Shown piece by piece: positions 1 to 7,672 of a DNA stretch of 64,000 nucleotides. The stretch's first letter is position 1. Every line of letters begins with the position of its first letter. Position numbers and translations under genes: made by a program. Location: the NCBI RefSeq assembly GCF_004341035.1, contig NZ_SLXK01000008.1, forward strand, positions 62,001 through 126,000. Reading direction: 5' to 3'. The notes under the pieces were generated by a model that had not been told where the DNA came from, did no database searches, and saw only the letters and a program-made list of their open reading frames with translations. This DNA is from Scopulibacillus darangshiensis (GTDB lineage: Bacteria > Bacillota > Bacilli > Bacillales > Sporolactobacillaceae).

Positions 1-1516
1 GCATCTTCATTTCCCAAGGGATATTCCATACATATTCAACAAGACGATGGTCTGCAAACGGAACTCTAACTTCGAGACTTGCTCCCATACTCATGCGGTC
101 CTTTCGATCGAGAAGCGATGTCATAAACCATGTCATGTTAAGATAAAATAGCTCCCGCCGTCTAGCATCTTCTCCTGACTCACCATCAAGCCGCGGTGTT
201 TCATTTAATGTTTCTTGGTATCTTTGGATCGAATAGTCCTTTAAATTGAGCCTTCCCCGCCAACTGTCGTTAAGCAGCGCTTGGCGTTCCTCAGTAGAAC
301 GCAGCCAAGGAAAGCTTTCCTTCGCTGATGTTTCCGGGCGATGAAACCATGGATAACCGCCAAAAATTTCATCGGCGCATTCACCAGACAAAGCAACAGT
401 TGCACCGAGCTTAACTCCTTTACAGAACCATAACAACGACGCGTCCACATCAGCATGCCCTGGCATTTCCCTCATGACGATTGATTCCTTTAAATAATGG
501 ACAAGTTGTTCAGTATCTATTACCAGATTATGATGTGATGTCCCTAAGTATTGCGAAACTTTGCTTATATATGGCGAATCGGCATTCGGCTGAAAGGTGC
601 CCGCTTTAAAATACTTGTCATTACCCTGATAATCCACCGAGAAGGTATGAAATGGCCATTGGTTCTTTTTCTTGAAATGTTCTGCTGCCACAGCCGTGAT
701 TGCGCTGGAATCCAGACCCCCAGATAAAAAAGTTGCAACCGGGACATCAGCAAACAATTGCCTCTCGACTGTATCTTGAAATAACGTCCGGATGTGGCCG
801 GCCGTTTCTTCAAGGCTTTCATTATGAACTCGGCTTTTCACGTTCCAATACCGCCATACTTTTAATCCATCATTAGAAAAAGTGAGCGCATGTGCAGGCC
901 TTAGGTCTTCGATACCTTTATATATACCGTTCCCAGGTGTTTTCGAAGGCCCTAGTCCAAATACCTCGGAAAGGCTTTCACGGTCAAGTACCGGTTCAAT
1001 ATCAGGATGGGCAAGCAACGCTTTTAATTCCGAGCCAAAGAAGAACCTGCCATCTTTTTCACTATAAAAGAAAGGCTTTACACCTAAACGGTCGCGTGCT
1101 GCAAACAACCTTTGCCGATCATTGTCCCAGATCGCAAAAGCAAAAATGCCATTAAAACGATCAAGGCACGCCTCACCCCATTCAATGTACGCGGTTAAAA
1201 GCACCTCAGTATCTGAGTGACCGTTGAAACGGTGCCCTTTTTCCAATAATACCTTCCTGATTTCTTCCGTATTGTAAAGTTCACCGTTATATACAAGCGA
1301 GTAGCTCTTTTTGTTCATTTCTATAAGCATTGGCTGACAGCCGCCTTCAGGATCAACAACCACCAATCTTGCGTGGCCAAATGCAGCTCTTGACGATAAC
1401 CATGTATTTAAATCATCAGGTCCGCGGTGCTCTAATGTTTCTGCCATGCCGCGGATTGCCTCGTATTCGTGTCTCAAATCTTTTTTCCAATCAATCCAGC
1501 CTGTTATGCCACACAT
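1..1516 (-). CDS. asnO: Asparagine synthase (glutamine-hydrolysing), AsnO type, 3' end outside window
   Basis: Makes asparagine from aspartate, ATP and glutamine in the cytoplasm. The reading frame is open from an ATG at 1516 to the window edge, about 505 codons, so the C-terminus is missing. It begins MCGITGW; Cys2 is the class II glutamine amidotransferase nucleophile. HRGPDD and the YNGELYN motif follow, and the synthetase half carries the pyrophosphatase loop SGGLDSS (roughly residue 255) and the motif SGECADEIFGGYPW. The visible sequence closely resembles B. subtilis AsnO (YisO), which also lies near yisL. A site of AAGGGATG type precedes the ATG. AsnO in B. subtilis is expressed in sporulation; no promoter was identified here. 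Confidence 0.93.
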   Translation of the reverse strand, partial: MCGITGWIDWKKDLRHEYEAIRGMAETLEHRGPDDLNTWLSSRAAFGHARLVVVDPEGGCQPMLIEMNKKSYSLVYNGELYNTEEIRKVLLEKGHRFNGHSDTEVLLTAYIEWGEACLDRFNGIFAFAIWDNDRQRLFAARDRLGVKPFFYSEKDGRFFFGSELKALLAHPDIEPVLDRESLSEVFGLGPSKTPGNGIYKGIEDLRPAHALTFSNDGLKVWRYWNVKSRVHNESLEETAGHIRTLFQDTVERQLFADVPVATFLSGGLDSSAITAVAAEHFKKKNQWPFHTFSVDYQGNDKYFKAGTFQPNADSPYISKVSQYLGTSHHNLVIDTEQLVHYLKESIVMREMPGHADVDASLLWFCKGVKLGATVALSGECADEIFGGYPWFHRPETSAKESFPWLRSTEERQALLNDSWRGRLNLKDYSIQRYQETLNETPRLDGESGEDARRRELFYLNMTWFMTSLLDRKDRMSMGASLEVRVPFADHRLVEYVWNIPWEMKM

Positions 1517-1608
1517 ATACTTCACATCCCTTCTTAACCTGTCGTCTGCTTCACTTTAGCTTATGAAGGAAAAGGGAAGTTGTGATAAAAGCCTAGTTTA
1601 AAGCATTT

Positions 1609-2415
1609 TTAAAGAGGCAAGTCCTTACGGCTAAAGATTGCCATCGCGGCGACAAATAAAATGATAGCCCCGATTCCCAATAGACTTCCAGTCAAGAACA
1701 GATTTTCATCTCCTTTTACAATGGCTTGCGGGTCAAATGCAGTAAAAAGTGAAAGCTTTTTTAACCAATTAATGTCTGGACTCAGTTTTCCTGCCAAATT
1801 CATAGCAAAAAACAGTATCGTCAGACCCGCGGAAACCCCAAGTGCCCGTTTTTCATCATTAAATAAACAAGAAAATAAAAATGAGTATCCTGAAATGACT
1901 GCAAATAACAGGAACAGCATGACATTTAATTGGATGAAAACATCGGTCTTAAGTTTGGCATCCGGCACAATCCAATCTGAAAGAACAAGCCCGGCAAGCG
2001 TCGTCACTAGAATAATGGCAACCATCCCACACAGCATAACCATCGTTTGCGTAAAGGCCACTTTAAACCGGGAAACAGGTGTTGACAGCATGTAAGCCAT
2101 TGCCCCCCTGTCTACTAATCTTGCAATTAACTGTGTTGCAGTAGAAACTGCATAAATCATCAAAATGATCAGGAACAACAGCCCGTAAAACTCGCTGGCA
2201 AGATAATCAACCAACGAATTAATCCCGCCCTGCATGCCAAACGCTTGCTGAACGCTCTGCGGCATGGATTGAATCATGTCGTTCAGCCCTTTGGAATCCG
2301 CGATAGATGGATAAATCCAAACAACAAGTGCCAGGTAGCAGACCGAACCTCCCAAGAAACCGCTGATCATTCTGCTGTTGGCTTTTAACATGGCATTAAA
2401 AAGGGTCAGATTCAT
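1609..2415 (-). CDS. ABC-2 type transporter permease
   Basis: A 268-residue integral membrane protein with about six hydrophobic segments and a soluble loop after the first. It is the permease half of an ABC exporter whose ATPase is encoded immediately upstream; the start overlaps the ATPase stop as ATGA, so the two are translationally coupled. The resemblance is to ABC-2 permeases of the multidrug/peptide exporter type with an ABC_trans-like fold. The substrate cannot be told from sequence. The divergent TetR regulator suggests induction by a small ligand, possibly a toxic compound, but this is inference. Confidence 0.85.
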   Translation of the reverse strand: MNLTLFNAMLKANSRMISGFLGGSVCYLALVVWIYPSIADSKGLNDMIQSMPQSVQQAFGMQGGINSLVDYLASEFYGLLFLIILMIYAVSTATQLIARLVDRGAMAYMLSTPVSRFKVAFTQTMVMLCGMVAIILVTTLAGLVLSDWIVPDAKLKTDVFIQLNVMLFLLFAVISGYSFLFSCLFNDEKRALGVSAGLTILFFAMNLAGKLSPDINWLKKLSLFTAFDPQAIVKGDENLFLTGSLLGIGAIILFVAAMAIFSRKDLPL

Positions 2416-3299
2416 TTGACAGGCTCCTTTCGATCATAAAAATTCATAAATAAATCCTCCAACTCTTCTGAACGGATCGCCATATGATCAATGTTGCAGC
2501 CTGAGAGCACCTGAAAGACTTGACGGTAATTTCCTTGTACAACGATTTGGATATTTAAATGATCAGTATTTTGGACATCCAAATCGGACTTAATAATTTG
2601 ATTAATATCAGTTTCTTCCTTAACACGAACATCAAAAATACGGCGCTGCACCCTGCGCAGATGACTGATATCCTTTACTGCTACGAGGACGCCATCCTTG
2701 ATAATTCCTGCCCTGTCACACGTCCGTTCAATTTCCTGAAAGCTATGTGATGACATCAGAATCGTTTTCCCTTTTTGCTTTTCCTCCAAGACGAGGTCAA
2801 TGAATAACTTTTGCATAAGGGGATCCAGCCCTGAAGTCGGTTCATCAAGAATCAAAATATCCGGATCGTGCATAAAGGCCGCGACAATCCCAACTTTTTG
2901 TTTCATTCCCTTAGACATTTTGCGAATAGGTGTTTTGACATCAAATTGAAATCGATCGATCAGCTCGTCACGAAAAGCCTTATCTTTCATCCCCTGCATG
3001 TTGCCGATCAATGCAAGAAATTGCTGACCATTCATCCCTTCCATAAAAGCCATTTCACCTGGAAGATAACCAATTTGGCGCTTAAGCTCCGGCGCATCTG
3101 CCCATGCATCACGTCCATTTATGGCTACTGTGCCTCGATTTGCCTTCATAAAACCCATTAAGTGTCTAATTGTTGTCGATTTTCCGGCACCATTTGGCCC
3201 GATATAACCGAAAACTTCACCCTTTTGCACATCAAATGTTAAATCAAATAATCCTTTGCCATTAGGGAACTTTTTGGTTAACCCATTAACTGATATCAT
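2412..3299 (-). CDS. ABC transporter ATP-binding protein
   Basis: ATPase partner of the downstream permease, acting at the inner face of the membrane. Walker A is GPNGAGKS (near residue 36). The signature region is unusual, reading MSKGMKQK where LSGGQ is typical, which is common in ABC-2 exporter ATPases. Walker B is DILILDEPTSGLDP, followed by the H-loop SSH. A GTG at 3311 would extend the frame by four residues, but the ATG at 3299 has a GAGGGG site at proper distance and is preferred. A good sigma-A promoter and two inverted repeats lie just upstream, shared with the divergent TetR gene. Confidence 0.9.
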   Translation of the reverse strand: MISVNGLTKKFPNGKGLFDLTFDVQKGEVFGYIGPNGAGKSTTIRHLMGFMKANRGTVAINGRDAWADAPELKRQIGYLPGEMAFMEGMNGQQFLALIGNMQGMKDKAFRDELIDRFQFDVKTPIRKMSKGMKQKVGIVAAFMHDPDILILDEPTSGLDPLMQKLFIDLVLEEKQKGKTILMSSHSFQEIERTCDRAGIIKDGVLVAVKDISHLRRVQRRIFDVRVKEETDINQIIKSDLDVQNTDHLNIQIVVQGNYRQVFQVLSGCNIDHMAIRSEELEDLFMNFYDRKEPVK

Positions 3300-3311
3300 T
3301 TTACCCCTCAC

Positions 3312-3344
3312 TTTTTGAAATATATATTATTCAATATTTCAAAG
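3312..3344. promoter_or_regulatory. Candidate TetR operator 1 (inverted repeat)
   Basis: Arms TTTGAAATAT (3314-3323) and ATATTTCAAA (3334-3343) form a 10-bp perfect inverted repeat. It lies just downstream of the -10 of the ABC operon promoter, where binding would block transcription. The same TTTGAAA/TTTCAAA arms recur in the second repeat at 3380-3413, which supports one regulator binding both. Confidence 0.6.
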
Positions 3345-3346
3345 TA

Positions 3347-3375
3347 ATTATATGGTTTATCCTTCCGTTTGACAA
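3347..3375 (-). promoter_or_regulatory. Sigma-A promoter of the ABC exporter operon
   Basis: On the minus strand: -35 TTGTCA (3375-3370), 17-bp spacer, -10 TATAAT (3352-3347). It is placed about 50 bp before the ATPase start and is flanked on both sides by the two inverted repeats. Confidence 0.75.
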
Positions 3376-3379
3376 CAAC

Positions 3380-3413
3380 TTTTTGAAATAACTCAATTGA
3401 TATCTTTCAAAAA
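3380..3413. promoter_or_regulatory. Candidate TetR operator 2 (inverted repeat)
   Basis: Arms TTTTTGAAA (3380-3388) and TTTCAAAAA (3405-3413) with an inner CAATTG palindrome. It sits directly upstream of the ABC promoter -35 and overlaps the predicted -35 of the TetR gene, so it could give autoregulation. Confidence 0.6.
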
Positions 3414-3425
3414 ATAAATTATGAT
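3397..3425 (+). promoter_or_regulatory. Possible promoter of the TetR-family gene
   Basis: TTGATA (3397-3402), 17-bp spacer, TATGAT (3420-3425). Transcription would begin close to the GAGGTG ribosome site at 3432-3437, leaving a very short leader. It overlaps operator 2. Confidence 0.45.
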
Positions 3426-3445
3426 GATGATGAGGTGAACGAAAA

Positions 3446-4039
3446 GTGAACGGTTATCAGCGAGTAAAGGAAAAGAAAAAAGCTGCGATTAAAAATGGGG
3501 CATTCAGTCTCTTTGCCGAACGCGGTGTCAAAGATGTCAAAATTGAAGACATTGCAGCAACTGCCGGCGTATCACAGGTGACTATTTATAATCATTTCGG
3601 CAGCAAGGAAAATTTGTTAAGTGAAGTCATTAAAGAATACATTTTGGAGAAATATGAAGAGTTCAAAGCAATGCTCTTAGATAAAAAGACATTTAAAGAA
3701 AAAATTGAGGCCATCATTTTCATGAAGATAGAGGCGGCCAGGCTGCATCCCGACACGATTGCTGCTATGCTAAAGGAGTCCAATCTTAATGCTTTTCTTC
3801 AACAATTTCAGGAAGAGCGTTTCATCCCCCTGTTGATTGATATGTTCGATGAGGCGCAAAAAAACGGCGAGGTCAATCCAGCAATATCTAATGAAATGTT
3901 GCTTTTCTATCTTGATATTTTTAGAAACTTCCCCCAAGAAAAGTTTATGGCATTAATGCGGGGAGATAAAATTCAGCACACAAAGGAAATCATGCAGCTT
4001 TTTTTCTATGGTCTTTCAGTGCCGCCGGAAAATAAATAG
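3446..4039 (+). CDS. TetR/AcrR family transcriptional regulator
   Basis: A 197-residue one-component repressor with an N-terminal helix-turn-helix, visible as the segment IEDIAATAGVSQVTIYNHF (about residues 34-52), and a helical ligand-binding C-terminal domain. It uses a GTG start at 3446, nine bases after GAGGTG. It is divergent from the ABC exporter operon. Two inverted repeats with the same arm sequence lie in the 146-bp gap and flank the exporter promoter, so it very probably represses the exporter and itself. The ligand is unknown. A truncated interspersed repeat follows the stop codon. Confidence 0.88.
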   Translation: MNGYQRVKEKKKAAIKNGAFSLFAERGVKDVKIEDIAATAGVSQVTIYNHFGSKENLLSEVIKEYILEKYEEFKAMLLDKKTFKEKIEAIIFMKIEAARLHPDTIAAMLKESNLNAFLQQFQEERFIPLLIDMFDEAQKNGEVNPAISNEMLLFYLDIFRNFPQEKFMALMRGDKIQHTKEIMQLFFYGLSVPPENK

Positions 4040-4052
4040 GAGTTTTTTCATT

Positions 4053-4210
4053 AAAGAAAACTTGCCGATTGGCAAGCCTTTAATAGGCGTAGCCAGAGGC
4101 TTAGTTGCCCTTATGTGCGTCAGAAAGTTATACTTTCTGATTAACTAAAGAAAACTTTGCTTATCGCCAAGCTTTAATGGCAAAAGCCTTAGTTGCCCTT
4201 ATACTTTATT
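4053..4210 (+). repeat. Interspersed structured repeat, two truncated copies in tandem
   Basis: 4053-4146 carries both ends of the family (AAAGAAAACT at the left, CTTTCTGATTAACT at the right) with the centre missing. A second, more divergent partial copy follows at 4147-4210, lacking the right end. Hairpins are CTTGCCgattGGCAAG and the terminal TCAGAAAGT/ACTTTCTGA pair. Related copies lie at 11483-11549, 31439-31460, 33163-33250, 40248-40396 and 47103-47251. Confidence 0.75.
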
Positions 4211-4251
4211 CCGCTTTTTCGCTTTAGCGAACTTAAACATTCTTAAAGTAC

Positions 4252-4291
4252 AAAAAAAAATCGAGCCAGTTTTCTGTTAGAAAACTGGCTC
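4252..4291 (-). terminator. Rho-independent terminator of the lactonase gene
   Basis: 12-bp perfect stem GAGCCAGTTTTC/GAAAACTGGCTC with a 5-base loop (4263-4291), followed on the minus strand by a run of nine T residues. It lies just after the stop codon at 4296. Confidence 0.9.
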
Positions 4292-4295
4292 AAAC

Positions 4296-5366
4296 TTACG
4301 CATGCAAAAATTTAACACAAACGGGATCAGGCACGGAAACATTGGATTGCAGCAGTTCAAGTTTCCCTGTTGATTTGTCTCTGGAAAACAAAACAAGATT
4401 TCCTGAATTTTGGTTTGATGCAACAAGAAAATTTTCTGTTGGATCAAGAACAAAATCACGCGGCCATTCCCCTTCTGTGGATGTTATAACAACCATTTCG
4501 AGATGGCCTGATTCTTGGTTAACTTTAAAAACAGCAATACTGTCATGACCACGATTTCCTGCATACACAAAGCCGCCATCAGAAGATATATGTATAGCAC
4601 TGCCTTGATTATTCTCGCTAAAATCCTCTGGGATCGTTGAAATGTACTGAAGCTCTGTAAAACTTCCCTCTGCGTTATTATATTTTAATGCGATGACTTC
4701 CGAACTCATTTCAGTCATCACGTAGGCATATTTCCCATTGGGATGAAAGGCAATGTGCCTTGGGCCGCTGCCCGGTTTTACAGACAACCGATTCACTTCC
4801 GTAAGCTTCCCATCGTGGACCTTATAAGTCATGACGTTGTCGGCACCTAGGTCTATTGCTGCAACGAACTTTTCATCAGGAGTAAATCCGGCAAAATGCA
4901 AATGAGATTTTTCCTGCCTTTCTTTATTTGGTCCAGATCCTTCATGTTTAACAATTGAAGCCGTTGGATTAATAAATCCGCTTTCTCCATTTATTAAATA
5001 GGATTCAACCGTGCCTTTATGGTAATTGGCTGTCAAAACATTTGAGATTTGACTATTGACACTGACATGGCAAGGCGAAGCCCCATCTTGCAATTGGCTG
5101 TTAATTGGGTCAAGCCTGCCGCCTGATTCAGCGTCTATCGAAAAGCCGGCAACACCGCCGTAATCCCCTTTTTTTATGACTGAATAGAGATAGCGATTAT
5201 CCTTTGAAATCGTTAAATATGTAGGGTTATCAAGCTGTGCGGCAGGCTTTACGTCCCTAATCTCTCCCTTATCTGCATCAAACAAAAATGAATAAATCCC
5301 TTCGCTTTCTCCCTTGGTATAAGTTCCAACAAAGCCTATAAATTCATTCTTAACAGTCACTGTCAT
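4296..5366 (-). CDS. Lactonase family beta-propeller protein (6-phosphogluconolactonase-like)
   Basis: A 356-residue cytoplasmic protein of the Pgl/YkgB-type seven-bladed propeller family, with repeated blade segments such as ISKDNRYLYSV, HPNGKYAYVMTE and DGGFVYAGNRGHDSIAVF. Members hydrolyse 6-phosphogluconolactone or related lactones, so a pentose-phosphate role is likely but not certain; 3-carboxymuconate cyclases share the fold. The frame is open upstream to 5408, but the ATG at 5366 has an AAAGGAGAG site six bases before it. It is a single gene with its own strong terminator. Confidence 0.85.
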   Translation of the reverse strand: MTVTVKNEFIGFVGTYTKGESEGIYSFLFDADKGEIRDVKPAAQLDNPTYLTISKDNRYLYSVIKKGDYGGVAGFSIDAESGGRLDPINSQLQDGASPCHVSVNSQISNVLTANYHKGTVESYLINGESGFINPTASIVKHEGSGPNKERQEKSHLHFAGFTPDEKFVAAIDLGADNVMTYKVHDGKLTEVNRLSVKPGSGPRHIAFHPNGKYAYVMTEMSSEVIALKYNNAEGSFTELQYISTIPEDFSENNQGSAIHISSDGGFVYAGNRGHDSIAVFKVNQESGHLEMVVITSTEGEWPRDFVLDPTENFLVASNQNSGNLVLFSRDKSTGKLELLQSNVSVPDPVCVKFLHA

Positions 5367-5425
5367 CTTCTCTCCTTTTCGTGTAGTGTAGTTGTTACAA
5401 TATATCATAATGGGGATAAAATCGG

Positions 5426-5464
5426 TAAAAAGCAGGCCGGTGGTCAGATACCATCAGCCTGCTC
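5426..5464 (-). terminator. Terminator after yisL
   Basis: Minus-strand hairpin with outer arms AGCAGGC/GCCTGCT and an inner pairing of TGGT with ACCA, followed by five T residues. It lies 15 bases after the yisL stop. Confidence 0.75.
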
Positions 5465-5478
5465 TTTCTTTATGATCC

Positions 5479-5832
5479 TTAACCTATTCTGATGACACCG
5501 TAACCAATCCAAAAAACGCCTATGAAACCAATAATGAGAAATACCCAATACATTGCGGTCCCGGATTTCTTGGTTTTAACTAAGATCATTTCCATCATCG
5601 CTAAGATGAGCAGACCGAACAGCATCTTGATGATCGGCCATCCCCAATAGCTGTATTTAACGCCGTATGTAATGACCAGGTATAGCCCTGTTGCAAAAAC
5701 GAGAACATATAAAAGCCGGGCAATCATATGTGTCACTTTCTTGCCCTTGGGTTTACCGGCTGCAGCAAGTCCGAAAGAGATGAAAAAGAAAATAATTAAC
5801 AGCGTCCAAAAACCGACATGTGCATCAACCAT
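5479..5832 (-). CDS. yisL: YisL family (DUF1516) membrane protein
   Basis: A 117-residue protein with four hydrophobic segments. It matches the YisL family in length and in the conserved segment KKVTHMIARLLYVLVFATG. The function of the family is unknown. It starts at an ATG seven bases after GGAGG. In B. subtilis yisL lies close to asnO; here the two are about 4 kb apart with the exporter and lactonase genes between, so local synteny is partly kept. Confidence 0.88.
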   Translation of the reverse strand: MVDAHVGFWTLLIIFFFISFGLAAAGKPKGKKVTHMIARLLYVLVFATGLYLVITYGVKYSYWGWPIIKMLFGLLILAMMEMILVKTKKSGTAMYWVFLIIGFIGVFWIGYGVIRIG

Positions 5833-6043
5833 GACGTCATCCTCCTTTACTGATATGTATTTTCCTTTATCATACCATTCTTTAAATGGGCATCAAAGCG
5901 GAGCGTGTGACAAATGGGGAACTTTTTTCCCTGCCACCTATTTGAATAACGGGCGGGGCGCATGGTGATGAGGGTACTGGGCTGTATCAAAAAGTGTTAT
6001 AATTGCATGAGTAACGAAATTTTTCAAAAAGGGGTGTTCGAGC

Positions 6044-7240
6044 TTGAGTCAATCGAACCAAATCATCGAACAAACGGAAAAATACGGAGCGCATAATTAC
6101 CACCCTCTTCCAATCGTCGTATCAAAAGCTGAAGGTGTATGGGTTGAAGATCCTGAAGGCAATCGCTACATGGATATGCTCAGCGCCTATTCAGCTGTGA
6201 ACCAAGGTCACCGTCACCCAAAGATAATCAAAGCCCTAAAGGATCAAGCTGACCGTGTAACATTAACTTCACGGGCTTTCCATAATGATCAGCTTGGACC
6301 TTTTTACGAAAAAGTAGCCAAATTAACTAACAAAGACATGGTGCTTCCGATGAATACTGGCGCTGAAGCCGTTGAGACAGCATTTAAAGCAGCGCGCCGC
6401 TGGGCATATGAAGTCAAAGGTGTTGAAGCAAACAAAGCTGAGATCATCGCCTGCGAAGGTAATTTTCATGGCCGTACTATGACAGCGGTTTCTTTGTCAT
6501 CAAGCGAGGAATACCAACAAGGCTTTGGACCGCTTTTACCGGGTATTAAAATTATTCCTTACGGCGATCTTGAAGCCCTTAAAGAAGCGATTACACCAAA
6601 TACCGCAGCTTTCCTGGTGGAACCGATTCAAGGCGAAGGCGGGATCATCGTCCCTCAAACTGGTTTCCTGAAGGACGCTTACGAACTATGTAAAGACGAG
6701 AATGTTCTATTCGTAGCCGATGAAATTCAATCGGGGCTCGGCCGCTCTGGAAAGACATTTGCCTGTGATTGGGAAAATGTAATCCCTGACGTTTACATTT
6801 TGGGGAAAGCCTTAGGCGGCGGTGTTATGCCAATTTCTTGTGTCGCTGCAAACCATGATGTTCTTGGTGTGTTTGTTCCCGGCTCACATGGTTCAACATT
6901 TGGCGGAAACCCGCTGGCTTGTGCCGTATCCGTTGCTTCCCTTGAAGTTCTTGCGGATGAAAAGCTCGCTGATCGGTCACTCGAGCTTGGCGAATATTTC
7001 ATGGGAAAATTGAGGTCAATTAAAAATCCAGCCATTACAGAAGTGCGCGGCAAAGGCTTGTTTATTGGTGTTGAACTCAGTGAACCAGCCCGAAAATATT
7101 GTGAAGCATTGAAGGAAAAAGGCCTGTTATGTAAAGAGACCCATGAGAATGTCATCCGCTTCGCTCCTCCATTAGTGATTGAAAAGGATGATCTTGATTG
7201 GGCAATCGGATTAATTGAAGAAGTCCTCTCAGCTAATTAA
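6044..7240 (+). CDS. rocD: Ornithine aminotransferase
   Basis: A pyridoxal-phosphate enzyme that converts ornithine and 2-oxoglutarate to glutamate semialdehyde and glutamate in arginine and ornithine use. At 398 residues it has the usual bacterial length. Visible motifs are [10 protein letters not shown], the NFHGRT segment, [16 protein letters not shown] and the PLP lysine in [10 protein letters not shown] (about residue 256). The start is TTG at 6044 after AAGGGG. It stands alone, without other roc genes, and ends in a strong hairpin shared with the convergent small gene. B. subtilis rocD depends on SigL; I did not find a -12/-24 element here. Confidence 0.95.
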   Translation: MSQSNQIIEQTEKYGAHNYHPLPIVVSKAEGVWVEDPEGNRYMDMLSAYSAVNQGHRHPKIIKALKDQADRVTLTSRAFHNDQLGPFYEKVAKLTNKDMVLPMNTGAEAVETAFKAARRWAYEVKGVEANKAEIIACEGNFHGRTMTAVSLSSSEEYQQGFGPLLPGIKIIPYGDLEALKEAITPNTAAFLVEPIQGEGGIIVPQTGFLKDAYELCKDENVLFVADEIQSGLGRSGKTFACDWENVIPDVYILGKALGGGVMPISCVAANHDVLGVFVPGSHGSTFGGNPLACAVSVASLEVLADEKLADRSLELGEYFMGKLRSIKNPAITEVRGKGLFIGVELSEPARKYCEALKEKGLLCKETHENVIRFAPPLVIEKDDLDWAIGLIEEVLSAN

Positions 7241-7244
7241 ATAT

Positions 7245-7276
7245 AAAAAACGTCCCGCAATAGGGACGTTTTTTTA
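7245..7276. terminator. Bidirectional terminator between rocD and a small membrane protein gene
   Basis: AACGTCCC/GGGACGTT stem with a 6-base loop, A residues on the left and T residues on the right. It serves rocD on the plus strand and the convergent gene on the minus strand. Confidence 0.9.
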
Positions 7277-7279
7277 TAT

Positions 7280-7537
7280 CTAAGTAGAGATTGTGTATCC
7301 CATACTTCCCAAAATAAGGACAACGACACCGACAATGATCGATGTCCAACCCCAAGCGTTTTTGGCTCCCCACGTACCGATAACACCTAAAATCGCTCCA
7401 ATAATTCCCAACCAAACGGGGGCCATAAAGAAGAAGCCAATTAAAGAAATAACAATCCCGGCCCAACTGACCCAATTTCTCCATGTGATCGTTTGACTGT
7501 CATCTCTGGTTTCCACATGTTCACTTCTTGTAGCCAT
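7280..7537 (-). CDS. Small hypothetical membrane protein
   Basis: 85 residues. A polar N-terminus of about 27 residues, rich in Thr, Glu and Arg, is followed by three glycine-rich hydrophobic segments (for example WLGIIGAILGVIGTWGAK). I do not recognise a named family; it resembles small DUF4190-like membrane proteins of Bacillales. The ATG at 7537 is preferred over an upstream in-frame ATG at 7567 because TTAGGAGGTG lies seven bases before it. It is convergent with rocD. Confidence 0.7.
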   Translation of the reverse strand: MATRSEHVETRDDSQTITWRNWVSWAGIVISLIGFFFMAPVWLGIIGAILGVIGTWGAKNAWGWTSIIVGVVVLILGSMGYTIST

Positions 7538-7634
7538 TTTTTCACCTCCTAATATTAAGCTAATCATAAAAAAGAGACATCCTTATCTTGTTTCCCGTCC
7601 CGAAATTTATACTAAAAGAAAAGCAAATTTTTTT

Positions 7635-7663
7635 TGCAAAAGGACACCCTAGTAAGGTGTCCC
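7635..7663 (-). terminator. Terminator after the large secreted protein gene
   Basis: GGACACC/GGTGTCC hairpin (7642-7662), followed on the minus strand by TTTT. It lies ten bases beyond the stop codon. Confidence 0.75.
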
Positions 7664-7672
7664 ATTGTCATT

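Noticed and set aside
5941-6043. SigL (-12/-24) promoter of rocD
   Set aside because: B. subtilis rocD depends on SigL, but no TGGCAC-N5-TTGCA-like element was found. A TATAAT at 5998 lacks a good -35, so no promoter is called.
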